Below, piece after piece: positions 21,021 through 30,165 of a stretch of DNA of 64,000 bases (within the stretch, counting starts at the first letter, position 1; each line of letters starts with the position of its first letter). Below the pieces are notes generated by a model that saw only the letters and a list, made by a program, of their open reading frames with translations, searched no databases and was not told the origin of the DNA. The translations under genes and the position numbers were made by a program. The stretch is from the NCBI GenBank assembly GCA_033297075.1, contig MU858076.1:125720-189719 (forward strand), written 5' to 3'. This DNA is from Rhypophila decipiens. Its lineage: Eukaryota; Ascomycota; Sordariomycetes; Sordariales; Naviculisporaceae.

Positions 21021-21462
21021 TTTATTTTCTTCTTTTCTTTTTGTTCATTCGCTCGTTTTACCTTTTTCCCTTTTTAGAGTCTGGAGACAGTACTACCATT
21101 TGTGGTGAACGGTCGGGGCTTTCTCACGAGTTGGAAAGTGCGTTATGTGTACTTGTTTACCAGCCCGGGTGGTACTCGACCTATGGATCGGTTACTCAGA
21201 AATATGCGAGCGTGGTTCCGGTCGGTACATGTATGACCTCTTTGCTGATGGGAACTCTCCTCTGCGTCACCCTGCTGCAGGTAAGTGAGTATTCGACTGG
21301 CTCGAGGACCTCCCTGTGTGAGAATAATGATAAAAACCGAGTAACAGAGGTCTCACGGCCCATGTAGTGTCCTCGGGTGACGACCTATTTGTACGCCCCG
21401 GTTGACCAAGAGCTTCCATCTTTGTCATTTGTACCCCTCTGGACCCTGGTGGGAACATAGCC
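21021..21462. other. Intergenic
   Basis: T-rich 3' flank of the methyltransferase gene (21020-21075) and upstream region of the HET gene. No further features seen. Confidence 0.5.
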
Positions 21463-24387
21463 ATGACAACAAGCTTCCCCTCAACCCCCAAAACCTTGAC
21501 CCAATTCACATCTTTCAGTCAAGATTCTTTGATCGTCACTGGCCAGAGCATGGCGAACGCAAGGCAGAAGGCTGATGAGAACGATGGCTGCTCCGTCTGC
21601 GAGAACGGACTACTCGTCCTTGACTCGGGCCGTCGCGCGCCTGGCGAAGGCGAAGCGCCCCAGCGCAGCCAGACTCTATCAGCCCAACTCTTCCACCAAG
21701 ATTGCGAGACATGCAGCGCTGATGTCAACACGGGCAAGAATTTTGACCTCTGCACCTTCTGTCAACACCTGCGCCTTCGACACTTGCTCCGCTGTATGAA
21801 CCCAGACGAGCCGCCAATGTATGAGACTTTCGTGAAGTTCTGCCGGGTCGAGGATATCCCGGAGCGGGTGCCTTTCTGCTTATTCTGCCGCCTGGTCGTG
21901 CGAACAGCACTCCCGTATCGGTGGTTTTTTGGAGTTGCAAGCCCTGCGGACTTGAGGGGTGCGATCGTCACCATCTCGGTTGGACGGGGGTATCTCTGGA
22001 CGAGGGTAGAATATCCTGATTCAAGTTGGGGACATGGAAGAAATATTAACTTTGACGATGAACTGACGCAGACAAAGCAGCCTCAGAAGACGATGGAGGA
22101 AAGTTCTTCAGAGTCAGCTTCGTCTTGGGCCGGTGGTATTCGGACTCCGGAAGCCAAGGCAATGGTTGGAAGCCACGTGAACTGGACATGGAGTACCGCT
22201 GGAAAGAAAAAGTTAAAACAACAGTGTCGCAAGGTACTGGTTGGGAGCCATGTGAACTGGAGTCTTGGGTGGCGGTGGCTGGATGACTGTTTAGAGAACC
22301 ACGGAGCCTTTTGCACCCGCGAGAGAGCTGGCAGTCTCCCGGTTGGCTTTAGGCTCATCGACGTCGACAGGCGGTGTGTTGTGGAAACACAGGCAAATAG
22401 TCGACATGAATTTGTCGCTCTCAGCTACGTTTGGGGCCAGCAGACCGACCCGACCAGGCTTTTTGCCACCAAGTCCAACAGGGAGAGACTGAAGATCGAC
22501 GGCTCCCTTTCAGTACTTGATCTGCCCAAGACGGTCGAAGACGCAATTGAAGCCTGCAGACAACTTGGCGAAGTTTACCTCTGGGTCGATCGTTTTTGCA
22601 TAGTCCAAGACGACCTTGAAGACAAGGCTCGTCAGATTAGCGCCATGGCCACCATTTATTCCCTGGCCAAGTTTGCCCTCATTATCACCGACGGCGACAG
22701 CGACAGCGGAATTGCGGGTATCAGCCGTGAGAGGACGCAGGGGCAGATGTGCGAGCAGATTGCCGGGTTTGACTTCATTAGCGACCCAACTCAGTGGCGG
22801 GAGATCATCGGCGGTGCGTCTGTTTGGTCAACACGCGGGTGGACGTACCAAGAAGCCATCCTCCCTCAAAGGAAGCTCTACCTCAGCGAGTCCCAGGCCT
22901 TCTTCGAGTGCGCCACTGAGGTCGTCCACGAGCGTGGCGAGATCGAACAGGGCATGTACTCGCCTCATGGACTCAACACCTTTCCGTGGAACCCTCGCTA
23001 CGTCACCTTCTACAGTCACCTAAAGAAATACCGTAAAAGGTCGCTCACTAATCGTGCCGATGTTTACAACGCGATCGATGGCATCGCCAGTGCTCTGTAC
23101 GGCTGCTCTCAGGCTTTGCTGTCAGGGCTCCCACGACAGGAATTTGACGAGGCCTTGCTGTGGTGTTTAGATGCACACAATGATGAAAACCCCCAAGGCC
23201 CCGCTTTCAATGGATCGAGCCCGAGCTGGTCGTGGTCGTCGACGGACAGAGAGTTGATCTTGCTGGACGACACAAACCGGATGCCAATCGACTATTGTGA
23301 CACTCTCACTGCATGGAACCGTATCAGCCATGACGGAAAATATGTCGAGAGCGTGAGAACAATGCCCGCAGGGAAGCCGCTTAGCCACTTCCAAGAGAAC
23401 CAGGACAGTTGTAGCTGCTGCCGCGATTGGTGGTTCAACGCCAAAAGAGACGCCGAGAGACTCCTCTTCTCCGTCCTGGCGTGGAGTCAAGGGTGTATCA
23501 ATCGTCCATGCCCATTCGCCCAGCCCCACGAGACTACTTGGGCCGCGATGCGAGCCGAAATCCGCGCTCGATGGTCCTGCCGCCATCGATATTGGCTAGA
23601 AGCACTACAAGACGTCACCATATCTTCCCCGTCCCCGTCAATGCCAAGCGCAAGCACTGTATTTGCGTCCGTCCAATCCGCCTCCTTCCGGCTGCAAGGA
23701 TCCGTCCAACGAGTTGAACCGTCGCAACGCCCCTTCAACGATCTCCGTATTGCCCACCCCGACGGCCAGCTGGCCGGGCTTTTGGTGGTTGGTGATCCCG
23801 GCTTGGGTCTTGGTCCAGAAATCATCGCTAAAAGCAAGTTCGAGTTCATTGCACTGTCCATCGGCACCTCGAGCAGCATTGTTCTTCCGGATGGGCAGAT
23901 TAAACTTATTTTCAAGTGGGATATGGGTTCGGATGAAGAGATAGAAGAGGACGAAAAGCCAGATGCAGAATTATGTAGAGATTATCGCACCCGGCATGAG
24001 CCTGAACCTGCGCCCGAGGTTTCGACCGGATCAAAGCTTTCAGCCTTACATTGTGAGGACGAGCCGGGCGTTGCCGCTTCGCAGCCATTGGACCAGGACA
24101 CACAGGCCCAGCCGGAGTCCGAGCCTGATTCGTCAAATACCCCGGAATGTCAATGGGATCCGGACAAATACCGCAGATGCCACCCCACGAGCCTCTCTGT
24201 TGAAGAACTCCAAAAGCTCACGTTCCGCGACGGCGCGGGCAAGCTCCTGTGCCCCCTCCCAGTGGTGAATGTCATGATGGTAGAGCGAACAGGGGAAAAC
24301 TCGGTGCGCCGGATAAGCGTTGGTTGGATATATCTTACTTCTTGGATTAGAGCTGAGCCCAAGTTCGTCACTGTCTTTCTAGAATAG
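21463..24387 (+). CDS. HET-domain protein, 974 aa
   Basis: One long intronless frame. The HET domain starts at FVALSYVWG (about residue 316), continues through LPKTVEDAIEACRQLG, YLWVDRFCIVQDD (about 370) and an IYSLAKFALIITDGDSDSGIAGI block, and ends near WSTRGWTYQEAILPQRKLYLS (about 454). These are the three conserved HET boxes. HET proteins trigger incompatibility-type cell death in fungi, with a TIR-like fold. The N-terminal 300 residues are Cys-rich (CSVC, CETC, CTFCQHL, CLFC). A GSHVNW hexapeptide occurs twice, 25 residues apart (DNA 22162-22185 and 22237-22260). The tail is acidic and Pro/Ser-rich. Start: MTTSFPST at 21463; MANARQK at about 21550 is an alternative. Confidence 0.9.
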   Translation: MTTSFPSTPKTLTQFTSFSQDSLIVTGQSMANARQKADENDGCSVCENGLLVLDSGRRAPGEGEAPQRSQTLSAQLFHQDCETCSADVNTGKNFDLCTFCQHLRLRHLLRCMNPDEPPMYETFVKFCRVEDIPERVPFCLFCRLVVRTALPYRWFFGVASPADLRGAIVTISVGRGYLWTRVEYPDSSWGHGRNINFDDELTQTKQPQKTMEESSSESASSWAGGIRTPEAKAMVGSHVNWTWSTAGKKKLKQQCRKVLVGSHVNWSLGWRWLDDCLENHGAFCTRERAGSLPVGFRLIDVDRRCVVETQANSRHEFVALSYVWGQQTDPTRLFATKSNRERLKIDGSLSVLDLPKTVEDAIEACRQLGEVYLWVDRFCIVQDDLEDKARQISAMATIYSLAKFALIITDGDSDSGIAGISRERTQGQMCEQIAGFDFISDPTQWREIIGGASVWSTRGWTYQEAILPQRKLYLSESQAFFECATEVVHERGEIEQGMYSPHGLNTFPWNPRYVTFYSHLKKYRKRSLTNRADVYNAIDGIASALYGCSQALLSGLPRQEFDEALLWCLDAHNDENPQGPAFNGSSPSWSWSSTDRELILLDDTNRMPIDYCDTLTAWNRISHDGKYVESVRTMPAGKPLSHFQENQDSCSCCRDWWFNAKRDAERLLFSVLAWSQGCINRPCPFAQPHETTWAAMRAEIRARWSCRHRYWLEALQDVTISSPSPSMPSASTVFASVQSASFRLQGSVQRVEPSQRPFNDLRIAHPDGQLAGLLVVGDPGLGLGPEIIAKSKFEFIALSIGTSSSIVLPDGQIKLIFKWDMGSDEEIEEDEKPDAELCRDYRTRHEPEPAPEVSTGSKLSALHCEDEPGVAASQPLDQDTQAQPESEPDSSNTPECQWDPDKYRRCHPTSLSVEELQKLTFRDGAGKLLCPLPVVNVMMVERTGENSVRRISVGWIYLTSWIRAEPKFVTVFLE

Positions 24388-24610
24388 CAGTTGATAAACG
24401 CTGAGGTGTAAAATTCGGGTGTGCTATCAGATATCCGGATACTCTGCCATTATCTGCTGGTCTTTTGAGGTGCTGATGACTTTCCTTTCAATAATTCGAC
24501 AGCAGTCTTTTCAATGTTTACTCAGAATACAGATAATAGTAGGATTTTCACCCCCTATTCAATATGATTGCAGATAACCTCCATTTCATCAGTCCGGTAG
24601 TGCATCTACC

Positions 24611-24651
24611 TAAACTTTCCGAGATTTATTGTGCGCAAACCCAACCCGCTG
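24611..24651 (+). repeat. 41-bp direct repeat, left copy
   Basis: Matches 27248-27288 at 38 of 41 positions with no gaps; the core TGTGCGCAAACCCAACCCGC is identical. The two copies bracket the STAND-N/LIM gene. I saw no terminal inverted repeats or transposase. Confidence 0.7.
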
Positions 24652-24750
24652 CGGCCCGTCGTTATAGTATATCACCATCAACTGCCTACTGATACAACTT
24701 TTTATAACAAAATCAATTGCTAGAAGCTGGTTGGGCTTAGTAGCTCCGGG

Positions 24751-24779
24751 TGGAATTAATTCCGGTGGAATTAATTCCT
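24751..24779. repeat. Tandem palindromes GGAATTAATTCC
   Basis: The 12-base perfect palindrome GGAATTAATTCC ends one copy and begins again after a few bases (GTGGAATTAATTCC-GGTGGAATTAATTCC). It could be a dimeric factor site or a small tandem duplication. Confidence 0.5.
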
Positions 24780-24921
24780 TCCGTCAGTGATGCCTATAGC
24801 GGCAAATGCTCGCTCGCTATTGGACGCTAAGCGCCGGAGGAGCAACCCAGCTGAAGTGTCGAGGGCTGCGCAATCATGGGGGGCCGAAATCTTCCCCAGA
24901 CTCTCACTTTTGAATCTCGTG

Positions 24922-26964
24922 ATGGATCCCCTGAGTGTTACTGCGTCCGTTGTTGGGCTGGTGGCAGCAGCAGCAAAGGCCCACGCGCTACTGGAGACAA
25001 TATCCTCGGTGCGAAATGCGCCAACGACCATCAGGATGCGCAGCGGGAGATTCGTCACACGGAAATCGCGCTTAGATCGTTATATCGGTTCCTCCAGCGG
25101 ACCGACCCCGCAAGCCAGAGGTTGGAGATGATACAAGTGGATGAGCTCCGTGTTGTCTTGGCAGATGCCATGTTGCTGTTTTCCTCGTTCGAGTCGATGT
25201 TAGAGATGTTGGCCCGCCTGGGTCGATTACGTGCGGACATTTCGTGGACAAAGTACAGCAAACAGCTCGATGATCATCTTGGAAAGCTGGAGCGATATAA
25301 GTCGTCGTTGAGTTTCATGTTGAGCATTCTGCAATGGTATGGTGTCGTCCCCGCAAGCATAAAGCAGCGAGCTGATTCTACCACAGTGATTCTGACTCCG
25401 AGGCGCGTGTGAACCAAGCAAAGCTGCAAGATCTTGTGGAGAAGGTTCTGGCCGAAAACACACAGCTTAGGCAGAAACTGCAGACTTCGGAAGACGCGTT
25501 TGACGCCCGGGGCGTCGCAACAAGGCGCCTTGACGATGACGCTGCAACAGCTCGGCTCGACCACGACAACGCAACCATTAAGGGCCCTGGGATTGCTCGC
25601 AGCGCGACGGTGCAGAGTGCCGTTAACGGCGTTCGGAACAGCATTATGAGGTTCGCATTCGAGAATATCCTGGAGGGATCACGAGTCTACCAACGCACGG
25701 CACACATTCACGAGTGCGATCAGTCCATTGCCAGCAGCGCCATTGGGTCCATCTTCACCGGGTACAGCCTTGCTGAGATATCCGTCTGTCAGTAATCGCC
25801 ATGCCTTTCTGCGCAATCGACGTGTTAAATGGCCGGCATTATACTATCCACGGGGAACGCGAACTCGAGGCCCTAATTGGGGCCGAGTCGGAGGTCGTGA
25901 ACTCAGGCAGGACTGGGTCAAGCCAGGCAAATACGGTGACCAACAGCACTGCCCTGATAGCTGGAAATAGGCACCAGGGCCGAGATGAGGGCCTCCATGA
26001 TGAGATGGCGGATGCCTTCGAGACTCTCCGGGTCATGGAGGAGACCGCAAAATCAGAGCCATCATCACAGCCTATACTATCATCCAACCAGGCCACAGCG
26101 GAAGAACTTGATGGAGATAGCTGCCAATCCGGATATGCACCGTGGGAGACCGCAGTTTCACCACCAAATACGTTGGATAATACCAGTGTCGAAACCAGTT
26201 CCACCAGGCCGGCCATAGACCGCTACCATAGTCAGCCAACCTCCCTTGATGCCTTAGAGAGCGCCCTTCGCGGAGGCTCTACAAACGACTCGAACATCCG
26301 CTCTAACCCCCTCGATGACCATGACGACGAATATGACGGTGTGTACCCGTGCAAAGGCTGCGGTGAGGTACTAGTATGAGACACAGAATATGATACCATA
26401 AACAAATAGTCACGCTGACACCTGGGTAGATTCTCGAGCAAGTCAAAGCCTTCGAGCTTGGTATGGCTACGCCCTTCAGCACGCTGCGTCAAGTTCTCAG
26501 CTGACGATATCACAGCCGGATTCCGATGGCACCTTCATGTTGACTGTTTTCGATGTAACCGTTGCAACGTCCTACACGATTCAAGATCTGATTTGTTACT
26601 CGAAGGAAACGGGTGTTTGATTTGCAAGAATTGTAACTACGACTGCACTGCGTGCGGCAACAAGATCGAAGACCTGGCCATCCTAGTAAAGGGCGATCAA
26701 GCATTCTGCGCCAACTGCTTCCGTTGCACGACCTGCAAAAAAGAGATAGAGGACTTGAGATATGCATGCACTAGTATTGGCATCTTCTGCATGACTTGCC
26801 ACGAATTTTTCATGGCAAGGAAGAGGACAAAAGCCCAGCGAGCTTTTGAACGTGCACGCGCCGGGCATTCCTCGATGGCAGACACGGCGGGGGGAGCTGG
26901 GGACAGCCGAGAAAGCGTGCAAGGGCCAGAGATCGACGCGCAAATGAAGACTGAGGTTGTATAG
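24922..26964 (+). pseudogene. STAND-type N-terminal domain fused to LIM region, two frameshifts
   Basis: Exons 24922-25336, 25387-26367, 26430-26460 and 26516-26964, with clear GT-AG introns. The start MDPLSVTASVVGLVAAAA and the following helices are the Helo-like N-terminal domain found on fungal STAND/NLR and related proteins. A coiled coil (VEKVLAENTQLRQKL) follows, then FENILEGSRVYQRT and GYSLAEISV, then IAMPFCAIDV. The last two exons encode LIM-type zinc fingers: CKGCGEILE...HVDCFRCNRC...CLICKNC, then CTACGNKIEDLAIL...CFRCTTC...CMTCHE. These closely resemble the LIM pair at the N-terminus of fungal Rho-GAP proteins, but no GAP domain follows. One-base losses near 25035 and 25786 shift the frame. 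With both restored all exon phases close at 626 codons, so decay is recent or the losses are sequence errors. Confidence 0.72.
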
Positions 26965-27385
26965 GACTTGATCTGAGTTGAGTTGATGATGGTTCATCTA
27001 GTTGCTGAATCGAAATAGGCCTTGACGTTGGAGACTTCCGCAGGCAAAAGGAGCCGGGCGTCGTTTCTGAATACATGAAGCCTGACGCACATAGCGAGCT
27101 TAGCCCTGATCTTTGGATATAGCAGTATCCCGGGGAAAGCGCTACGTTATATTCTGTTTTCTATTTTATAGTTTTTGTTTTTATAATTCTGTCTCGGACC
27201 ACCGAACCACATCCCGCCGGTGCAATATTGAAACTGCCTATTTTATATAAACTTCCCGAGTTTTAGTGTGCGCAAACCCAACCCGCGGTGGCAGGCACGG
27301 AAAACTCCAGTCCCGGTATGTACCTGCCTGTTCCGAGAAAGGTGCAAAGGATGTGGAAGTCACAACCCAATCCCCACGCCTCTCT
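26965..27385. other. Intergenic with right direct repeat
   Basis: AT-rich, with a TTTTCTATTTTATAG tract near 27160 and the right direct-repeat copy at 27248-27288. Lies between the convergent STAND-N/LIM and UstYa-type genes. Confidence 0.5.
27248..27288 (+). repeat. 41-bp direct repeat, right copy
   Basis: Partner of 24611-24651 (38 of 41 identical, same orientation). The pair spans 2.6 kb and ends just short of the UstYa-type gene's 3' end. Confidence 0.7.
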
Positions 27386-28508
27386 TCAAGTAAAACCACT
27401 CTTCTGGAAATCACCCGGGCGGGGTGCTATGGTCACATTTGGGAACTCTTTCGAGTTCTCTTTCATCCAGGCGTGCAGCTTGGAAAAGTCTCGACAGGTA
27501 TGGGCCTGTTGGAAATCAGGGTCTGTACCGATGCGGCCCGTCTCATTCACCCAGTAGAACGGAATCAGCCCAACATCTGCGGTACACATGAGGCGCTGGC
27601 GGATGTTATCGATGCAATGGTCTATCATGATCATGTAAGTTAGATGAATGGACCTCATGAGGTACGAACAGGGGAACATACCGACGTGCTCGATGACTTG
27701 TTCCTCTGGGTGCGAAAAGGCCAGCTGCTTGCGGGCGCGGTAGTAGTCGCTGTTATACCATGTCGACATGCGAATGAGGTTCTTGAGGTCAGATGGTGGT
27801 TAGCATCTTGTGTGTTGCAATGACCAAAGAACTTGAGGCAAATACCAGGCAATGAATCTGGTGGAACACTTCCACGTGAACAGGATATCCTTCGAGGCCG
27901 TCCTGGTCGCCCTTCCCGTCAAAGTGCATGTGGTCCGAGGTGATACCGGCTTCTTCTGCCTCGTCGAGTGGAATCCATATGAAGCCAACTACGTGTAAAG
28001 GTTTTGGTCAGTCCCCAAGGTCACGATGCTGATTTAAATGGTGATGATGGACCTGGAAAGAACAAGAAGGCGGAAACTCACAAGCTGCACCACCTTCATT
28101 TTCCCATATCGCGTCTGTTTCGGGGCCTGGCCGACCCCGCCACGGATTCCCATAGTTGTGAAAGGCTGACTCGAACATCCATGGATGCGTTTGAGTCAGG
28201 TCTAACTCCTTGAAGACCTTGGCTACCTTTGGTGGTTCGCCGACTCTGCTGATGTAGCCTTGGTCTTGCTCTGGCTTTCTTATAGCTTTTGCGATGTTCC
28301 ACGTCAGAAAATTTGTCAGGAGCAGGACGGCGACGATGGAGATGGTTGCCAAGCCTGGGCGACGTGGTTGCAAAGCGGCAGAGAGCTTTTGCCTGAGTGA
28401 GAGATGACTTGAACGCTTCTGTATGCCGTAAAGGAGTCCAGTCTTGTCGGCATCTTCCTCGATGTCGGATAGAGTGGCGTCTGAATCTCGGAATGATGTG
28501 TCGGCCAT
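27386..28508 (-). CDS. UstYa-type (DUF3328) oxidase, 301 aa
   Basis: Four exons: 28508-28082, 27988-27846, 27781-27682 and 27621-27386. All introns are GT-AG with CTAAC-type branch sites, and the phases close to 302 codons. Residues 50-75 (ATISIVAVLLLTNFLTWNIA) form the single N-terminal membrane helix. The family signature is complete: FHQIHCL (HxxHC), then DHCIDNIRQRLMCTAD. The WYNSDYYRAR segment between them is also typical. UstYa-family proteins are membrane-anchored, copper-dependent oxidases. They crosslink or cyclise Tyr-containing core peptides of fungal RiPPs (ustiloxin, phomopsin and asperipin types) and act in other mycotoxin pathways. The gene diverges from the repeat-peptide precursor gene, with 1.07 kb between the starts, so co-regulation from a shared promoter is likely. 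Confidence 0.9.
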
Positions 28509-29578
28509 GTTTTTGGTTGACTGAATGAGACAAGATACAACTGTGTGGTCTTTGAAGAACTGGTGAGAGAGTGATGAATGAAGAGAACTCGGTGTGCTGC
28601 AGAGTATCAGCTCCTCTCTTGGTTACACTTGTCAGGTTGGTAATCAGCCTTTGAGTAATTATTTTCCAGCTGTTCAGTAAAGTAGGTAGCCGCCGGAGCT
28701 GTGCTGGCATAATAGACCATGAAGAGAGATGAGTACACCCAGGAAGGAGGCGGAAAGATCGTCTATCTAGCACTCGAGTAACGTTCTATGACCGGCGCTG
28801 GTATCGAGCAGCGGCCGACTTGGCGATCCTACTGCAACACTATAAGCACCTCTCCTCATGGGATTGCATGTGGCTGCTTGGATACGGGAATAAACACTCT
28901 CTTGAACCCGCCTGAATGCGTGAATTCCCACCCCCTCCTTCCTGATACCTTCCTGATATTCACTAGGACTTCAGAGCTCTTGGCTTTTCCATTTGTCACC
29001 TAGTAGACCTAGAATCAAGCGCTCCATGGAGCGGAATCTATTGATATCATGATCCCAACACCCAGGACGGCTGAGCGGCTATCAAAAGCCTCACAGTTAC
29101 TGCCAGGTGCAAGTATATGGTATTTCACCTGCCGGATTGAGAAGAAAATGCTGCTTGTTTGATCCTTAAACTACGTAAATGACCCACCACAGAGAGGGGA
29201 AATCGGAAACGTGTGGGGTGATTGCGAGGTCATGAAGTCACGAAGGATTTGAGCTGCGTGGGGAGCAGGGCTTCTCCGCCTTGTGTTCGATGCTACTCAA
29301 CGGGGCTCCTGCTTCTTGTGGATTGAAGTCCTGTATGATATGAGAAAGCCAAGAGATTGCATTTTCTCAACCTGTCGATAGAGGATTGAAAGAAGGGGGA
29401 AGGCGATCGAGGACCTGGCAGGATGGAAGATCAACTGCGAGGTATGTAACTTCGATGGCGAAGAGAGGTATAAAGGCTTGCCTCATGCCATCCCAGATTC
29501 AATCATCTGAATTACACTCTTCTCATCTGCAACCAGCCTCATCAAAGCCTCCTTACGATCACTCATCAGCCACCAGCC
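28509..29578. promoter_or_regulatory. Divergent promoter between UstYa-type gene and peptide precursor
   Basis: 1.07 kb without a convincing gene, flanked by divergent start codons. A TATAAA at 29469-29474 lies about 105 bases before the precursor start. Short frames inside (28788-29003, 29386 onward) lack support. I could not identify a cluster-regulator site with confidence. Confidence 0.55.
29469..29474 (+). promoter_or_regulatory. TATA box of the peptide precursor gene
   Basis: TATAAA about 105 bases upstream of the ATG at 29579, a usual distance for filamentous fungi with short leaders. The leader then contains CT/CA-rich sequence (TCATCTGCAACCAGCC). Confidence 0.5.
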
Positions 29579-30165
29579 ATGAAGTCCAGCGTTTTCGTTC
29601 TGCTCGCCGGTCTTGCTACGGCAGCTCTGGCTGGTATGACGTCTCTAGAACAGTACCAATATGGTCAAAGTTCAGCATTCAAAGACTAACACATCTTGTC
29701 GCAGCCCCAGCTCCCGTCAAGCACATAATCAGGGAAGCCGAAGCAGAACCCCAGGCTTATCGCAACATCCAACTTCGCAGCCGTGAAGCCGCCCCGGAGG
29801 CCGAGGCTCAAGCTTATCGTAACATTCAGCTCCGCAGTCGTGCAGCTGAAGCCGAGCCCCAGACCTATCGCAACATTCAGCTCCGCAGTCGAGAGGCTGC
29901 TCCGGAAGCAGAGCCGCAGGCGTATCGCAACATTCAGCTCCGTAGCCGGGAGGCGGCCCCTGAGGCCGAACCGCAGGCTTACCGTAACATCCAGCTGCGT
30001 AGCCGAGCCGCGGAGGCCGAACCTCAGGCCTACCGCAACATTCAGTTGCGCAGTCGTGCTGCTGAAGCGGAGCCCCAGGCGTACAGAAACATCCAGCTTC
30101 GCAGCCGAGAGGCAGCTCCTGAGGCCGAACCTCAGGCCTACAGCAACATTCAGCTTCGCAGCTAG
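29579..30165 (+). CDS. Secreted repeat-peptide precursor, putative kexin-processed RiPP, 171 aa
   Basis: Exons 29579-29633 and 29705-30165. The intron starts GTATGA, has branch GACTAACAC and ends CGCAG. Residues 1-18 (MKSSVFVLLAGLATAALA) are a signal peptide, probably cut before APAPVKH. The rest is eight tandem units with the near-invariant octapeptide YRNIQLRS; the last unit reads YSNIQLRS. Each is followed by Arg and a spacer of whole dipeptides ending in Ala or Pro: EA-AP-EA-EP-QA (long) or AA-EA-EP-QA (short), with one EP-QT exception. Spacer order is long, short, long, long, short, short, long. This is what a kexin cut after Arg plus Ste13-type dipeptidyl trimming would mature into eight peptides. 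The divergent UstYa-type oxidase next door and the Tyr at the core N-terminus point to a cyclised dikaritin-like peptide. Weak point: most cut sites are S-R rather than dibasic K-R. Alternative: a pheromone-like or other secreted signalling peptide. Confidence 0.85.
29745..30163 (+). repeat. Eight tandem coding repeats (51-63 bp units)
   Basis: Units of 17 or 19 codons. DNA of the core octapeptide varies at synonymous sites (for example CGC/CGT Arg, CTC/CTT/TTG/CTG Leu) while the peptide stays fixed. This argues for selection on the peptide rather than recent slippage alone. Confidence 0.85.

Larger units (their letters stand above)
24388..24921. other. AT-rich flank with left direct repeat
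   Basis: Holds the left copy of a 41-bp direct repeat (24611-24651) and, near 24751-24779, two tandem copies of the palindrome GGAATTAATTCC. Otherwise no gene seen; probably the promoter of the STAND-N/LIM gene. Confidence 0.5.

Noticed and set aside
29745..30163. CRISPR array
   Set aside because: Repeats are coding, contiguous and in frame, with no unrelated spacers, in a eukaryotic genome.
29705..30165. Classical alpha-type mating pheromone precursor
   Set aside because: The architecture (signal peptide, repeats, dipeptide spacers) fits, but the repeats lack dibasic K-R sites and the Trp/Cys/GQ-type features of ascomycete alpha-pheromones. A UstYa-type oxidase is next door, so I prefer a RiPP precursor, without excluding a signalling peptide.
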